This document shows positions 13,010 to 21,948 of a DNA stretch of 31,042 bases, piece after piece. Numbering within the stretch: the first letter of the stretch is position 1; each line of letters begins with the position of its first letter. The notes beneath the pieces were generated by a model. It saw only the letters and a program-made list of their open reading frames with translations, made no database searches and was not told the DNA's origin. The position numbers and the translations under genes were made by a program. This DNA is from a virus: the IMG/VR virus record IMGVR_UViG_3300025889_000592, positions 1-31,042 of that record; one strand, 5' to 3'.

Positions 13010-16000
13010 ATGGCGAAACTAACTAGAGCCTTTAATAAAGGGGTCATGGACAAGGATCTTGACCCAAGATTGGTACAATCTGGCACGATCCGTGATGCAC
13101 TTAACGTAAACATATCTTCGTCTGAAGGATCAGAAGTAGGTGGCGTAGAGAATGAGCTGGGTAACGCCAAGAAGACGGCTATTAACTTCACAACAGACAC
13201 CGCTTATACGTTAGGTTCTATTGCTGTTGAAGAGGTTGGGTGTATCTATTGGTTCGTCAATGTGGATGACGCTGGATCTATCGAGAATTACGTATACGAA
13301 TACAACCAGGACACCAATACAACCACAATGATCCTTGGTGACACAAGGGTCGGAGCTGCTAACGTCTTGAATTTCGATCGAGAGTACCGTATCACCGGTG
13401 TGAACTACATCGATGGTATGTTGTATTGGACTGACGACAAGAATCCTCCTCGCCGTGTAAATATCCAGCGTGGTAAATCTTACGGAGTTAGTACTCCGCT
13501 AGTAGATACATTTACTGCTGATGACATCAACGTAATTGTAGCTCCTCCATTGCACGCTCCAGGAGTATCTCTTGATACTGACCCTGAACTTCCGAACAAT
13601 TTAAAAGATAAGTTCACATACTTTGCTTACAGGTACAAGTATGTTGACGGAGAATATAGCTCATTGTCTCCATTCTCAAACGGCGCATTTAACCCTAGCA
13701 CATTTAGCATCAATGGGGAGACTGGCGTAAACAATGGTATGGAGAACCTGTACAATAGGGCTACCATAACATATAGCACTGGTGGAGACAACGTGACTGA
13801 TATCCAGTTGCTGTATCGCGACTCTGAGTCTACTAATGTGTACGTTATTGAGACGATTAAGAAATCTAGCGTTAATGGAGCTAGCGGTGAGTTTGTATTC
13901 ACTAACAACAAGAAGTACTCTGTGTTGCCCAGTGACCAAGTGACTCGCCTGTTTGACAATGTTCCATTGAAAGCTCAGGCCCAGGAGATCATCGGCGGTC
14001 GTTTGACTTACGGTAACTACGTTCAGTTCTTCGATATGAAGAGAGCTAACGGAGAGGACGTTAAGATGAACTTCGAGGTGGAGCTAGATAGCCAGGTAAT
14101 CACAGCGGCTGTACCATCTGTAAAGTCTAACCGCGACTATGAGGTTGGCATTGTTTATCTGGACGAGTATGGACGTTCAACCCCAGCTCAAACCTGCGAG
14201 AACAACACTATATATGTCAAGCCATCACTGGCAGCGAAGCAGAATAAGATTCGCGTAAAGATTAATCATGAGGCTCCTGAGTTTGCCTCCTACTACAGGT
14301 TTGTAATCAAGGAGTCAAAGGGCCACTACGAAAACATCTTCATCAACTACTTTATTGAGGATGCTGGATTCAATTACTTATTGATTCAGCCGTCTGACGT
14401 AGATAAGATCAAGATTGGTAAGTATCTGTACTTTAAGACCGACGCAAACGGAGCGGTAGCTACGGACGTAAAGGTCAAGGCTACTGAGCTGAAGGTGATT
14501 GCAAAGGACGAGCTCGGCAAGGGATTGCCAGCATTCACTGGGTCCTATCTTAAGGTTACATCTGATAGCGGAATTAAGCTAAACCCAAGCATTATTACCG
14601 AGTTGAAAGCTCAGGGTGATGGTATTAATACAAACTACTCCTATAGGGGATTTGACGATAATGGAGGGATTCGCAGGAAGAAGTGTAAGGACACTACTAT
14701 CGACACCTACATATTTAAGGATGAGAACGGCCAGAATTCTTCGCAGTTTGGAACTGCGTTCGTAGAGAACCCAATCCTTTATCCTCAGGTATCTGGAAGC
14801 ACTGCTGCTGAAGGTGTAATGACTATCGCCAGGAATAATGAGGTTATAAACTCAAACCAGGGTGACGCTCGTTACAACATCGTAATCACCGACATTCTAG
14901 CATCTGGGCCTCAGATGAACTACTACATCACGGGTGACGAGGGTTACATCGAGAGCGCAGATCTAACGATCAACAACACAGCGTCTACCGAGTACGCCAT
15001 TAAAGACAAGAAAGGTAATACCGTATTCTACGTAAAGTTCTCGAACAATAACACTCTAACTACTGGAGATAGGTTTGTTGTCAACGTAAGGACAGCTAAT
15101 AACAAGCACACGTTATCCAGCGCTGGCAAGCACGACCCTGGACACTCTGTAGCGAAAGCTGCGGTAGGAGCTGTTATCGGAGAGGTCCGTGGCGGAGCGA
15201 TTGTTAAGATCAAGGCCAAGAATAGGCATGAAGACCTAGGTGGCATACCAGAACAAATCTTCACGTCCACAAGGACATACAAGAACATCGAAGAGTGGTA
15301 CTGGGAAGACAGGATATACAAGAGGTTGAAAGCTAATATAGCTCGCCTTGGCTCATCAAATATATTTGGCAATAACGCCACGACTACCATCGAGGAGCAA
15401 ATCGCTAACGGAATATGGTTCACTAGGGGTGTTGTGGATAAGGGTATCTACGTCAAGCAAATCAGGAATGCCGAGCAATTGGCGTCATACGGAGATGTTG
15501 TGATGTGTTCTAGGTCTAGCGCTGGAGCTGCCGAGGCTACAGCTGTATTCGATGACTGCGTGCCAAACTTATACACGCTCACAGTAACAGTAACTGCTGC
15601 TGCTAGCCAAGTTGTACTTGAGACTGTTCCAGAGTCAATGATCGATGGTATCTATCGTGAGATCCCTGGCACTTACGCCATTACAGACGGAGCTCACTCT
15701 GGTAGCGTGCAGGACCAGTTCTTCAATAGTGGAGCCAGTATAGCGCAACCAGCTATCAGCGATTTGCAGTTCGAGAACTGCTACGCGTTTGGGAACGGCG
15801 TGGAGTCTATTGCGATTCGCGACGACTTCAACGGAATCAAAATGACACAGAGCCCACGTGTAACTGCTGAGGTAGAAGACTACAAGCAGGAGCGTGTAGG
15901 CAACGGATTGACATATAGCGGAGTATATCGCGCAGACAGCAACGTGAATAAGTTGAACCAATTCAACCTGTCTCTCGCTAACTTTAAGTACCTAGACCAG

Positions 16001-18661
16001 AACTTCGGATCCGTTCAGAAGCTTCATGGCCGCGACACTGATCTGATTGTGTTCCAAGAGAACAAGGTATCAAAGGTGTTGTTCGGTAAGAACCTATTGA
16101 GCGACGCAGCTGGTGGAGGATCGGTTGCTTCCATCCCTCAGGTGCTAGGAACTCAGATCGCCTTTGGTGGTGAGTATGGTATCTCTAGGAACCCTGAGAG
16201 CTTCGCTACCTGGGGCAACATGTTGTACTGGGCTGACACTCGCCGCAACGCCGTGTTGCGTATGGGCATGGACGGCACTACTCCGATCTCTGCTTATGGC
16301 ATGACTGACTACTTCCGCGACTCATTCACTACTACTAAAGGCGAATTGAAACTTGGCGGGTACGATCCATATAACAACATGTACGTACTAACTTCTACAA
16401 ACGACTCTGTAGAGGCTTGCGACATTGAGATCTCCAGGAACTCGATCTTCGTCGAGAAGACCCCTATCGCAGCGATCAAGCTGTTCGCTGTGGAGGGGAA
16501 TGGATCTTGGACCGTATCTAAGGTTAACACTGGTGACGGTACAGACTGGTTGACGCTCGGAACTAGCTCAGGGACTAACACACAGGACGTTTACGGCACT
16601 TTCTCGTCAAATACATCTGGTAACCCCAGGAGCATGACGATCGAGGTTACAGGGTGCTCTGAGACACTAGTATTCTCAATAACCCAAACAGCGTACGACG
16701 AGAAGACTATTCGCGTGTATGTTGTAAACAGTGAAGAGGACTTCGGCAACGTAGCTTCTCAGCAATACTTCTACACCAACTCTCCTGGAGCTGGGGTTAA
16801 GTATGTTGACACCGCGCTGCTTGAAGGTGGCTTGGCTATGTTCACTTCAACTACCGAAAAGGTTGGATTTGACAAGATGCCAATCCCAGGCGACACCGTA
16901 ACTATGAGGGCTTACGACGAGATCGTTGGAATCAACGGAGGCACAGCCTCTCCGTTCATCCCAGGCCTGGGCAACAAGTGTTATTACTATGTCTCTAATA
17001 CTGATTATACTGCTCAAGACTACGATACGGTAATTGCGGCAGCGACTGAAGTCACAATGAGTCTAAGCGCTGGTGACTACGTTGGTTCATTCGTGTACTC
17101 CGCCCCTAGCGATGAAGAGTACTTGTACTTGGTATGGGACTACCGCAACCTAAAAGATTGCTCAGAGACCCAGTCGTACGTCGGGTCAGCTGGCTACACG
17201 CCGATGACTTTCGAGATTGGAAGTGAGACTGGTATTGTCGATGTCGACTATGTATTGACCTCTGGGGACGCCACGATCAACGTGATCTACAACGGATCGA
17301 TTGTAGCTACAACTGGATCTATAGTAGGACCATCTGTTGGGTCGTTGACATTCACGAAGCGACACACTACGCCAACTAGCGCAGTAGTGCAGATCGTAAA
17401 CGACTCCTTGCTGGCAAGCGCCTACGACGTAGATATTACAGTAAACTGCCCAACACTTCAGCCGATCGACATCGATCCGACTAATGGAACTGGAAGCAAC
17501 GTATGTTCTCAGACTCCTGGAACTACGTACTACACCGACGGAGCTACAACTGGAACAGAGGGCGCTAGGATCTACACTGATTCAAACGGAACAACTCCAT
17601 TCAATGGAGGCGACGCTTTCCACCTGATCGATACTAGCGACAATTACGTTGTTGTTAATGCCGATGGATACATTGTGTCTAAGGGATCTTGTAACTGTTC
17701 TGCTGCCTCTGAGCCAACTGGAACTGACGCAAACGTGCAGTTGTACGAAGGTGAAGAGGTTTCTTTCCGCCTGGAAGCAGACGAGACTCCTATCGCATGG
17801 GAGGTTAGCACTCTTGCTTCTCGCTACTTGTTAGAAGGTGGAGATTATGGAGCTGTCTTCAACGGACTAGACCCAGTGACTGCATTGTACAAGAAGGTTG
17901 CTGTGTTCATTGGCGACTCTAAGGAGATTACGTTTGTTGATGGTACCGTAACTAAGGTCCAGGGAGACAGCGGGTCGTTCACCAAGATTGGGCCAGATGC
18001 TCAATACTCTTTGCCTGATGGCTTGTACTTGAACGAGGCAAACGGTGTTATCTCTGGTACTCCAACCAGGATCGGATCATGGAGTGTAGACTTCGTAGCG
18101 ACAAACTGCGTAGGTACAAGTCCTGTGTTCTCAGTTCGTTTTGATGTGATAACAGATGGAGCTGTTCAGTCAGACGTGACTCCGTTCTCTATCGACACCA
18201 CGAACTCTGACGCGAGCTCAGCCTGCGGAATAACTCCAAGCTACGACATCATGTATCATGACGGATACTACACATATCCTGTAATTGGAGACAAGATTTA
18301 CAGTTCATCACTTGCTAACTCTCCATTCAATGGCAACGACTTGTGGTATCTAATGAACAATGGTCAGACTTGCCAAGTCGATAGCACTGGAGTGATTAGC
18401 GCAATCGTTGACTGCGTAGAGACAGCTTACACTGGAGACAACTTTGTGTATGAGGCCAATGCGGTAGACACATGTGCTAGCGGCATCTACTCCTACAGCC
18501 TGTACTATACAGGGACACTAGGTGTGAACCCAGGCAAGTTGTACGACGACGCAGGATTGACTACACTATCACCAGCTGGATGGTACAAGGCACAAGGATC
18601 GCCAGCTGCTGCGTACGAGTGGAATGGAAGTGAGTGGACAGGAAGTGCATACGTTTGTTAA
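13010..18661 (+). CDS. phage stabilization/tail protein with C-terminal BACON-like, He_PIG-like and repeat modules
   Basis: 1883 residues. The N-terminus (FNKGVMDKDLDPRLVQSG, DALNVNISSSEGSEVGGVEN) matches what I know as the stabilization-protein family of crAss-like and P22-type phages, a plug or tail hub that keeps DNA in the head. The following ~1100 residues are mostly beta, propeller-like, with motifs such as INYIDGMLYWTDD and NMLYWADTRRNAVLRMGMDG. Residues about 1150-1230 resemble a BACON domain (SWTVSK, WLTLG, GNPRSMTIEV, FSITQTA). Residues about 1650-1715 resemble a He_PIG Ig-like domain (LPDGLYLNEANGVISGTPT). Cys-bracketed repeats occupy about 1498-1561, 1739-1802 and 1822-1883. The tail half could bind host glycans. 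BACON domains are known from crAssphage and gut Bacteroidota proteins. It starts 1 nt after the previous stop. Confidence 0.85.
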   Translation: MAKLTRAFNKGVMDKDLDPRLVQSGTIRDALNVNISSSEGSEVGGVENELGNAKKTAINFTTDTAYTLGSIAVEEVGCIYWFVNVDDAGSIENYVYEYNQDTNTTTMILGDTRVGAANVLNFDREYRITGVNYIDGMLYWTDDKNPPRRVNIQRGKSYGVSTPLVDTFTADDINVIVAPPLHAPGVSLDTDPELPNNLKDKFTYFAYRYKYVDGEYSSLSPFSNGAFNPSTFSINGETGVNNGMENLYNRATITYSTGGDNVTDIQLLYRDSESTNVYVIETIKKSSVNGASGEFVFTNNKKYSVLPSDQVTRLFDNVPLKAQAQEIIGGRLTYGNYVQFFDMKRANGEDVKMNFEVELDSQVITAAVPSVKSNRDYEVGIVYLDEYGRSTPAQTCENNTIYVKPSLAAKQNKIRVKINHEAPEFASYYRFVIKESKGHYENIFINYFIEDAGFNYLLIQPSDVDKIKIGKYLYFKTDANGAVATDVKVKATELKVIAKDELGKGLPAFTGSYLKVTSDSGIKLNPSIITELKAQGDGINTNYSYRGFDDNGGIRRKKCKDTTIDTYIFKDENGQNSSQFGTAFVENPILYPQVSGSTAAEGVMTIARNNEVINSNQGDARYNIVITDILASGPQMNYYITGDEGYIESADLTINNTASTEYAIKDKKGNTVFYVKFSNNNTLTTGDRFVVNVRTANNKHTLSSAGKHDPGHSVAKAAVGAVIGEVRGGAIVKIKAKNRHEDLGGIPEQIFTSTRTYKNIEEWYWEDRIYKRLKANIARLGSSNIFGNNATTTIEEQIANGIWFTRGVVDKGIYVKQIRNAEQLASYGDVVMCSRSSAGAAEATAVFDDCVPNLYTLTVTVTAAASQVVLETVPESMIDGIYREIPGTYAITDGAHSGSVQDQFFNSGASIAQPAISDLQFENCYAFGNGVESIAIRDDFNGIKMTQSPRVTAEVEDYKQERVGNGLTYSGVYRADSNVNKLNQFNLSLANFKYLDQNFGSVQKLHGRDTDLIVFQENKVSKVLFGKNLLSDAAGGGSVASIPQVLGTQIAFGGEYGISRNPESFATWGNMLYWADTRRNAVLRMGMDGTTPISAYGMTDYFRDSFTTTKGELKLGGYDPYNNMYVLTSTNDSVEACDIEISRNSIFVEKTPIAAIKLFAVEGNGSWTVSKVNTGDGTDWLTLGTSSGTNTQDVYGTFSSNTSGNPRSMTIEVTGCSETLVFSITQTAYDEKTIRVYVVNSEEDFGNVASQQYFYTNSPGAGVKYVDTALLEGGLAMFTSTTEKVGFDKMPIPGDTVTMRAYDEIVGINGGTASPFIPGLGNKCYYYVSNTDYTAQDYDTVIAAATEVTMSLSAGDYVGSFVYSAPSDEEYLYLVWDYRNLKDCSETQSYVGSAGYTPMTFEIGSETGIVDVDYVLTSGDATINVIYNGSIVATTGSIVGPSVGSLTFTKRHTTPTSAVVQIVNDSLLASAYDVDITVNCPTLQPIDIDPTNGTGSNVCSQTPGTTYYTDGATTGTEGARIYTDSNGTTPFNGGDAFHLIDTSDNYVVVNADGYIVSKGSCNCSAASEPTGTDANVQLYEGEEVSFRLEADETPIAWEVSTLASRYLLEGGDYGAVFNGLDPVTALYKKVAVFIGDSKEITFVDGTVTKVQGDSGSFTKIGPDAQYSLPDGLYLNEANGVISGTPTRIGSWSVDFVATNCVGTSPVFSVRFDVITDGAVQSDVTPFSIDTTNSDASSACGITPSYDIMYHDGYYTYPVIGDKIYSSSLANSPFNGNDLWYLMNNGQTCQVDSTGVISAIVDCVETAYTGDNFVYEANAVDTCASGIYSYSLYYTGTLGVNPGKLYDDAGLTTLSPAGWYKAQGSPAAAYEWNGSEWTGSAYVC
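17480..18658 (+). repeat. three Cys-bracketed ~65-residue modules in the stabilization/tail protein
   Basis: Three related modules start and end with cysteine: residues about 1498-1561, 1739-1802 and 1822-1883. Shared features in order are a Tyr-rich strand, a 'G-x-[KR]-[IL]-Y' strand (GARIYTD, GDKIYSS, PGKLYDD), a Pro-Phe-Asn-Gly or Ser-Pro-Ala-Gly turn, an aromatic strand, and a final Gly-containing strand before the last Cys. Copies 1 and 2 are separated by the He_PIG-like domain. The third is C-terminal and more diverged. Confidence 0.7.
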
Positions 18662-18671
18662 AAATTAAAAC

Positions 18672-19412
18672 ATGAGTGATTACACTATAACATATTCAGA
18701 CGGAGCAAAGGGGTGGACATCTTTCCACTCCTGGCTTCCTGAAGAGATGACAAATCTATCTGGACGTTTTTACACGTTTAAGAATGGAGAGCTGTATCTG
18801 CATAACGCTGACACAGCAAACACAAATAACTTCTATGGCGACGACTATCCATCGACGGTTTCGGTGATCTTTAATGACGGGGCTACTGAAAACAAGATGT
18901 TTAAGACATTGTCTGTAAACTCTGATGTAAAGTGGGAGGCAGATATATTAACAGATATGGACGCAGGTCACATGGATGCTGATCACTTCAACGAATACGA
19001 GGGAGACTTCAATACATACATACGAAGAATCGCTGGAGATGTTGACACCGATCAAATGAGTGCACAGGGAGCCGGAATGAATTCGTCTTCCGTAGGAACT
19101 ACGATTACAATAGCAAACCCAGTACCAGGTACCATATCGGTTGGAGACCTTTTGTATTTCATGAATGCTTCAAAAGTCACATTCCCAATAGGAACAATTA
19201 CGTCAATATCAGGAAGTACAATTACGGTTGACGCAGCCGCTAATCTTCCATCTTCGACAAATGATTTCGTATATGCCATCAAAAACTCGCAAGCAGAGTC
19301 ATTCGGAGCGCGTGGGCAGTACATGCAGGTTGACTTGACGTGTAGCGACAGTAATAATGGGTTGGTGAGTCTTTTCTCAACCAGCACGGAGGTTTTCAAG
19401 AGTTATCAGTAA
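18672..19412 (+). CDS. virion-type protein with GWTSF / FYTFKNGELYLHN motif, 246 aa
   Basis: 246 residues. The N-terminal block (GWTSFHSWLPEEM, FYTFKNGELYLHN, NNFYGDDYPSTVSVIFND) is one I recall at the C-terminus of stabilization proteins, or as a stand-alone gene beside them, in Bacteroidota phages. The motif PSTVSVIFND continues as a strand-rich domain to about residue 100. Residues about 139-205 form a second beta domain with VGDLLYFMNASKV and IGTITSISGSTITVDAA, similar in pattern to the insertion in the capsid protein. It lies 10 nt after the 1883-residue gene and ends the operon. It is probably a tail or tail-fibre-base component; there is no enzyme signature. Confidence 0.7.
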   Translation: MSDYTITYSDGAKGWTSFHSWLPEEMTNLSGRFYTFKNGELYLHNADTANTNNFYGDDYPSTVSVIFNDGATENKMFKTLSVNSDVKWEADILTDMDAGHMDADHFNEYEGDFNTYIRRIAGDVDTDQMSAQGAGMNSSSVGTTITIANPVPGTISVGDLLYFMNASKVTFPIGTITSISGSTITVDAAANLPSSTNDFVYAIKNSQAESFGARGQYMQVDLTCSDSNNGLVSLFSTSTEVFKSYQ

Positions 19413-19419
19413 AAATTAA

Positions 19420-19427
19420 TATCTTTG
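19420..19427 (+). promoter_or_regulatory. -7 promoter box TATCTTTG of the first internal-protein unit
   Basis: TATCTTTG matches TAnnTTTG, begins 8 nt after the stop at 19412 and ends 4 nt before the ATG at 19432. The message would be leaderless. Unlike the other new units it has no terminator hairpin directly in front. Confidence 0.68.
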
Positions 19428-19431
19428 TAAT

Positions 19432-20325
19432 ATGTTTTTCGCAATCCCAGCAGCAATGACCGCAATTGGCGCAGGCGTTGACATCTATGGTTCTATCCAG
19501 GGTGCACAGCAGGCCAAGCAGGCAGAAGCTGATTTACAGAAATTTGTAGCAGAGCGAGATAGGCTACAATATACGGACAGGATGCAGGCATTGCAGGTTG
19601 GCCAACGTGGAGAGGACTTGGCCTCAGCTAACTTAGCTCAACAAGGTGGTCAGATGCTGAATACCTTGCAAGACGCAGGTTCTGCTGCTTTGATAGGCGG
19701 AGTAGGGGCTTTGGCTCAAAATATGTCTAGCCAAAACTTGCAGATTGGAGCCAATCTCAGCGAGCGTGCATACGCTAACGAGGCATTAAAAGCCCGTAAC
19801 GCTCAGATGGTGGAAAATCTAAACACCCAATACAAGATGGGCAACGTCCAGCAGGACATCATGGGAGCCCAATCAGCGTACGCTCAGGGGATGAACCAGA
19901 AGTGGGCTGGGCTTTCTAGTGCAGCAGGCGCAATGACCGGATTGGCAAATACTTACCTTGAATACTCTGACCTCTACAAAGGAGAGGGCGATGGAGCAGA
20001 AAATGGACGCAAAGAGGCAAGAGCTGAGAGAAAAGACGCAAAAACAGCAGCCGAATTAGCAGCTACAATAGGCCCCGACCTAGTTGGACCAAGGTACAAT
20101 TACGCCCCACAGCAACAAGGTGCTGGTGGATTCAATAGTACATTCGGATTCCAACCATTTGGCTTGACAGCTCAGAATTTTGGCGTTCCAAGCAGCCCTT
20201 TCACAACGCAAGCTGAAGCGTACAAGTCTAGAATGGATGCACAGGCCAATAACTTCTACAATGCACAGATGATGAATGATGTTAATCCATTCTTAGTAGA
20301 GTACGGAACAATCAAGAAACCATAA
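19432..20325 (+). CDS. internal virion protein-like, 297 aa (first of three)
   Basis: 297 residues. The N-terminus (FFAIPAAMTAIGAGVDIYG) is hydrophobic, followed by a long Ala/Gln-rich helical region (QGAQQAKQAEADLQKF, QVGQRGEDLASANLAQQGGQ, SAALIGGVGALAQN). The C-terminal third is Gly/Phe/Pro-rich and looks flexible (GGFNSTFGFQPFGLTAQNFG). This pattern, plus position before two larger helical proteins, parallels T7 gp14, the smallest of the three internal core proteins that are ejected and form a channel through the cell envelope. Sequence identity to gp14 is not claimed. It starts right after its own promoter, and the next gene follows after 2 nt. Confidence 0.7.
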   Translation: MFFAIPAAMTAIGAGVDIYGSIQGAQQAKQAEADLQKFVAERDRLQYTDRMQALQVGQRGEDLASANLAQQGGQMLNTLQDAGSAALIGGVGALAQNMSSQNLQIGANLSERAYANEALKARNAQMVENLNTQYKMGNVQQDIMGAQSAYAQGMNQKWAGLSSAAGAMTGLANTYLEYSDLYKGEGDGAENGRKEARAERKDAKTAAELAATIGPDLVGPRYNYAPQQQGAGGFNSTFGFQPFGLTAQNFGVPSSPFTTQAEAYKSRMDAQANNFYNAQMMNDVNPFLVEYGTIKKP

Positions 20326-20327
20326 CA

Positions 20328-21866
20328 ATGCCAGTATACGCAGGATATCAAGGTAACCAGATTAATAGACCGTCTTTTAGCGAAATAGCGCTAAAGGGTG
20401 CTCAACAATTGGTCGAGACCGAAAAAGAAAGGGAGACCCTAAGGAACGAACTGGCCCAGGAAAACCAGGACGCGTTTATTGAAATGCAGAACTCTGCAGC
20501 AATGCAGGGGGCCGGCAAGGAAGGTTTCTTCCAGCAAGCAGCTGACACCACTAGGGATAACCTATATAGCCTATATAAACAATTGACTTCCAATCAGATA
20601 ACTCCACAAGAGTACAGGTTGAAGAAGCAGATGATGATGAATGGCTGGGGTCAAGTCGATCAGGTGTTCAAGACATTTGAGGACAAAACTAAGGCATACC
20701 AAGATAAAGTTGCAGCTGGAACCAATACGGCAATTGATGACAAGGAGTTTGAGCTATTGTCTGATTTGTCAAAGTTGAGCAACAAGCAAATATATATCGA
20801 CCCCAAAACAAAGGCGATGATGATCGCAAATATTGGAGAAGATGGAAAGGTTGTTGGATATGTACCAGTATCTTCTGCGGCAAAGCTTACTACTACTAGT
20901 ATTCCGAAATACGACTACAATACAGGTGCCACAAAAATGGTTTCTCAGCTTCCGATGTTCGAGGGAGTTGTTGATGGTAAGTTAGTGATGTCTCCAAGGT
21001 ATGCAGATGGATACGAGGCAAATGTAAACTCAGCAGCCGATCAATTGTTGCAAAGAGAAAACCAGCGCATATCTATTGCTACTGATAATTTTGGTTGGCC
21101 AGTTGTAGATGCAAATACATACAATGGTCTTTCTGACGCTGAAAAATCAAAAACAGTTTACTTTACTGTTGACGCAGATGGAAACAGAAAGTACACTATG
21201 AGCGATGGCGCTATTGCTGCCTTGAAGCAAGAAATCGTGGCTGACATCAAGGAGCGTACTCCATACAAAGAGGATCCAAATTATGCATTGAAGCTTGAGT
21301 CTTTACAAGAAGGGAAGAGGCATAATGTAGCGATGGAAGGCGCAGCTTACGCTGCGGCTAGAAACAAAACCAAGACTAGTGGAGGTAAGCCACAACCAGT
21401 TCTTCAATCTAGGTACAAGTATTTGACCGACTTAGCAAGCAATACCAAAGACGCTAACTTAAGGGGTCGATTGATTGGAAAAGAGACTAACCTTGGGGTT
21501 ATTGAAAGCACGGGCTACAATAAGAACGGAGATTTGATATTGACATTCATAACAGAGGTAGATGGAACTCCGGTTAAAACAACAAAATCATTCACATCTA
21601 AGACGTCTAGGATGCAAATTGCAAACGACGCTCTTAATGATGGGCTTGGTCAGAATGACTGGGTATCATGGGAAGATCTAGATGTATTCGCTGGTGGTTA
21701 CTTTGACCCTAACGCTGACTACAGTTCTGATTTTGATCCACAGACTTCACTTGATCAGCTGGCGTTTAACCTTAACAACGAACAGTCAGTTGAATCTAAG
21801 AGCAGAACAACGGCAAGGCCAAGTGAATTTTCTAGGGGAATTAGCCTAGGAAATATCAATTTCTGA
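20328..21866 (+). CDS. internal virion protein-like, 512 aa (second of three)
   Basis: 512 residues, second of the presumed ejection-protein set. The N-terminal 150 residues are helical and Gln/Glu/Lys-rich (FSEIALKGAQQLVETEKERE, NELAQENQDAFIEMQNSAAMQ, YRLKKQMMMNGWGQVDQVFK). The middle contains short beta segments (AMMIANIGEDGKVVGYVPVS, TVYFTVDADGNRKYTMSDG), and the C-terminus is acidic and low in structure. It lacks membrane spans and enzyme motifs. Length and place correspond to T7 gp15 (747 aa), which forms the middle of the ejection tube, but homology cannot be shown by eye. It follows the previous gene by 2 nt and is separated from the next by a terminator-promoter junction. Confidence 0.65.
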   Translation: MPVYAGYQGNQINRPSFSEIALKGAQQLVETEKERETLRNELAQENQDAFIEMQNSAAMQGAGKEGFFQQAADTTRDNLYSLYKQLTSNQITPQEYRLKKQMMMNGWGQVDQVFKTFEDKTKAYQDKVAAGTNTAIDDKEFELLSDLSKLSNKQIYIDPKTKAMMIANIGEDGKVVGYVPVSSAAKLTTTSIPKYDYNTGATKMVSQLPMFEGVVDGKLVMSPRYADGYEANVNSAADQLLQRENQRISIATDNFGWPVVDANTYNGLSDAEKSKTVYFTVDADGNRKYTMSDGAIAALKQEIVADIKERTPYKEDPNYALKLESLQEGKRHNVAMEGAAYAAARNKTKTSGGKPQPVLQSRYKYLTDLASNTKDANLRGRLIGKETNLGVIESTGYNKNGDLILTFITEVDGTPVKTTKSFTSKTSRMQIANDALNDGLGQNDWVSWEDLDVFAGGYFDPNADYSSDFDPQTSLDQLAFNLNNEQSVESKSRTTARPSEFSRGISLGNINF

Positions 21867-21899
21867 AACTAATCTTTATCATTAATAACTAATGTACGC

Positions 21900-21924
21900 A
21901 AGCCAGGATTCGTCCTGGCTTTTG
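21900..21924 (+). terminator. terminator hairpin with TTCG loop before the giant gene
   Basis: A 9-bp perfect stem (21900-21908 with 21913-21921) capped by a TTCG loop and followed by T-rich sequence. It lies in the 82-nt gap before the giant gene and runs directly into the promoter box at 21927. Confidence 0.85.
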
Positions 21925-21926
21925 TG

Positions 21927-21934
21927 TATATTTG
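21927..21934 (+). promoter_or_regulatory. -7 promoter box TATATTTG of the giant gene
   Basis: TATATTTG matches TAnnTTTG immediately after the terminator hairpin. The ATG at 21949 is 14 nt further on, so a leader of about 8-10 nt is expected. Its position shows that the in-frame ATG at 21892, upstream of the hairpin, is not the translational start. Confidence 0.75.
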
Positions 21935-21948
21935 TAGTAGTTATAACT

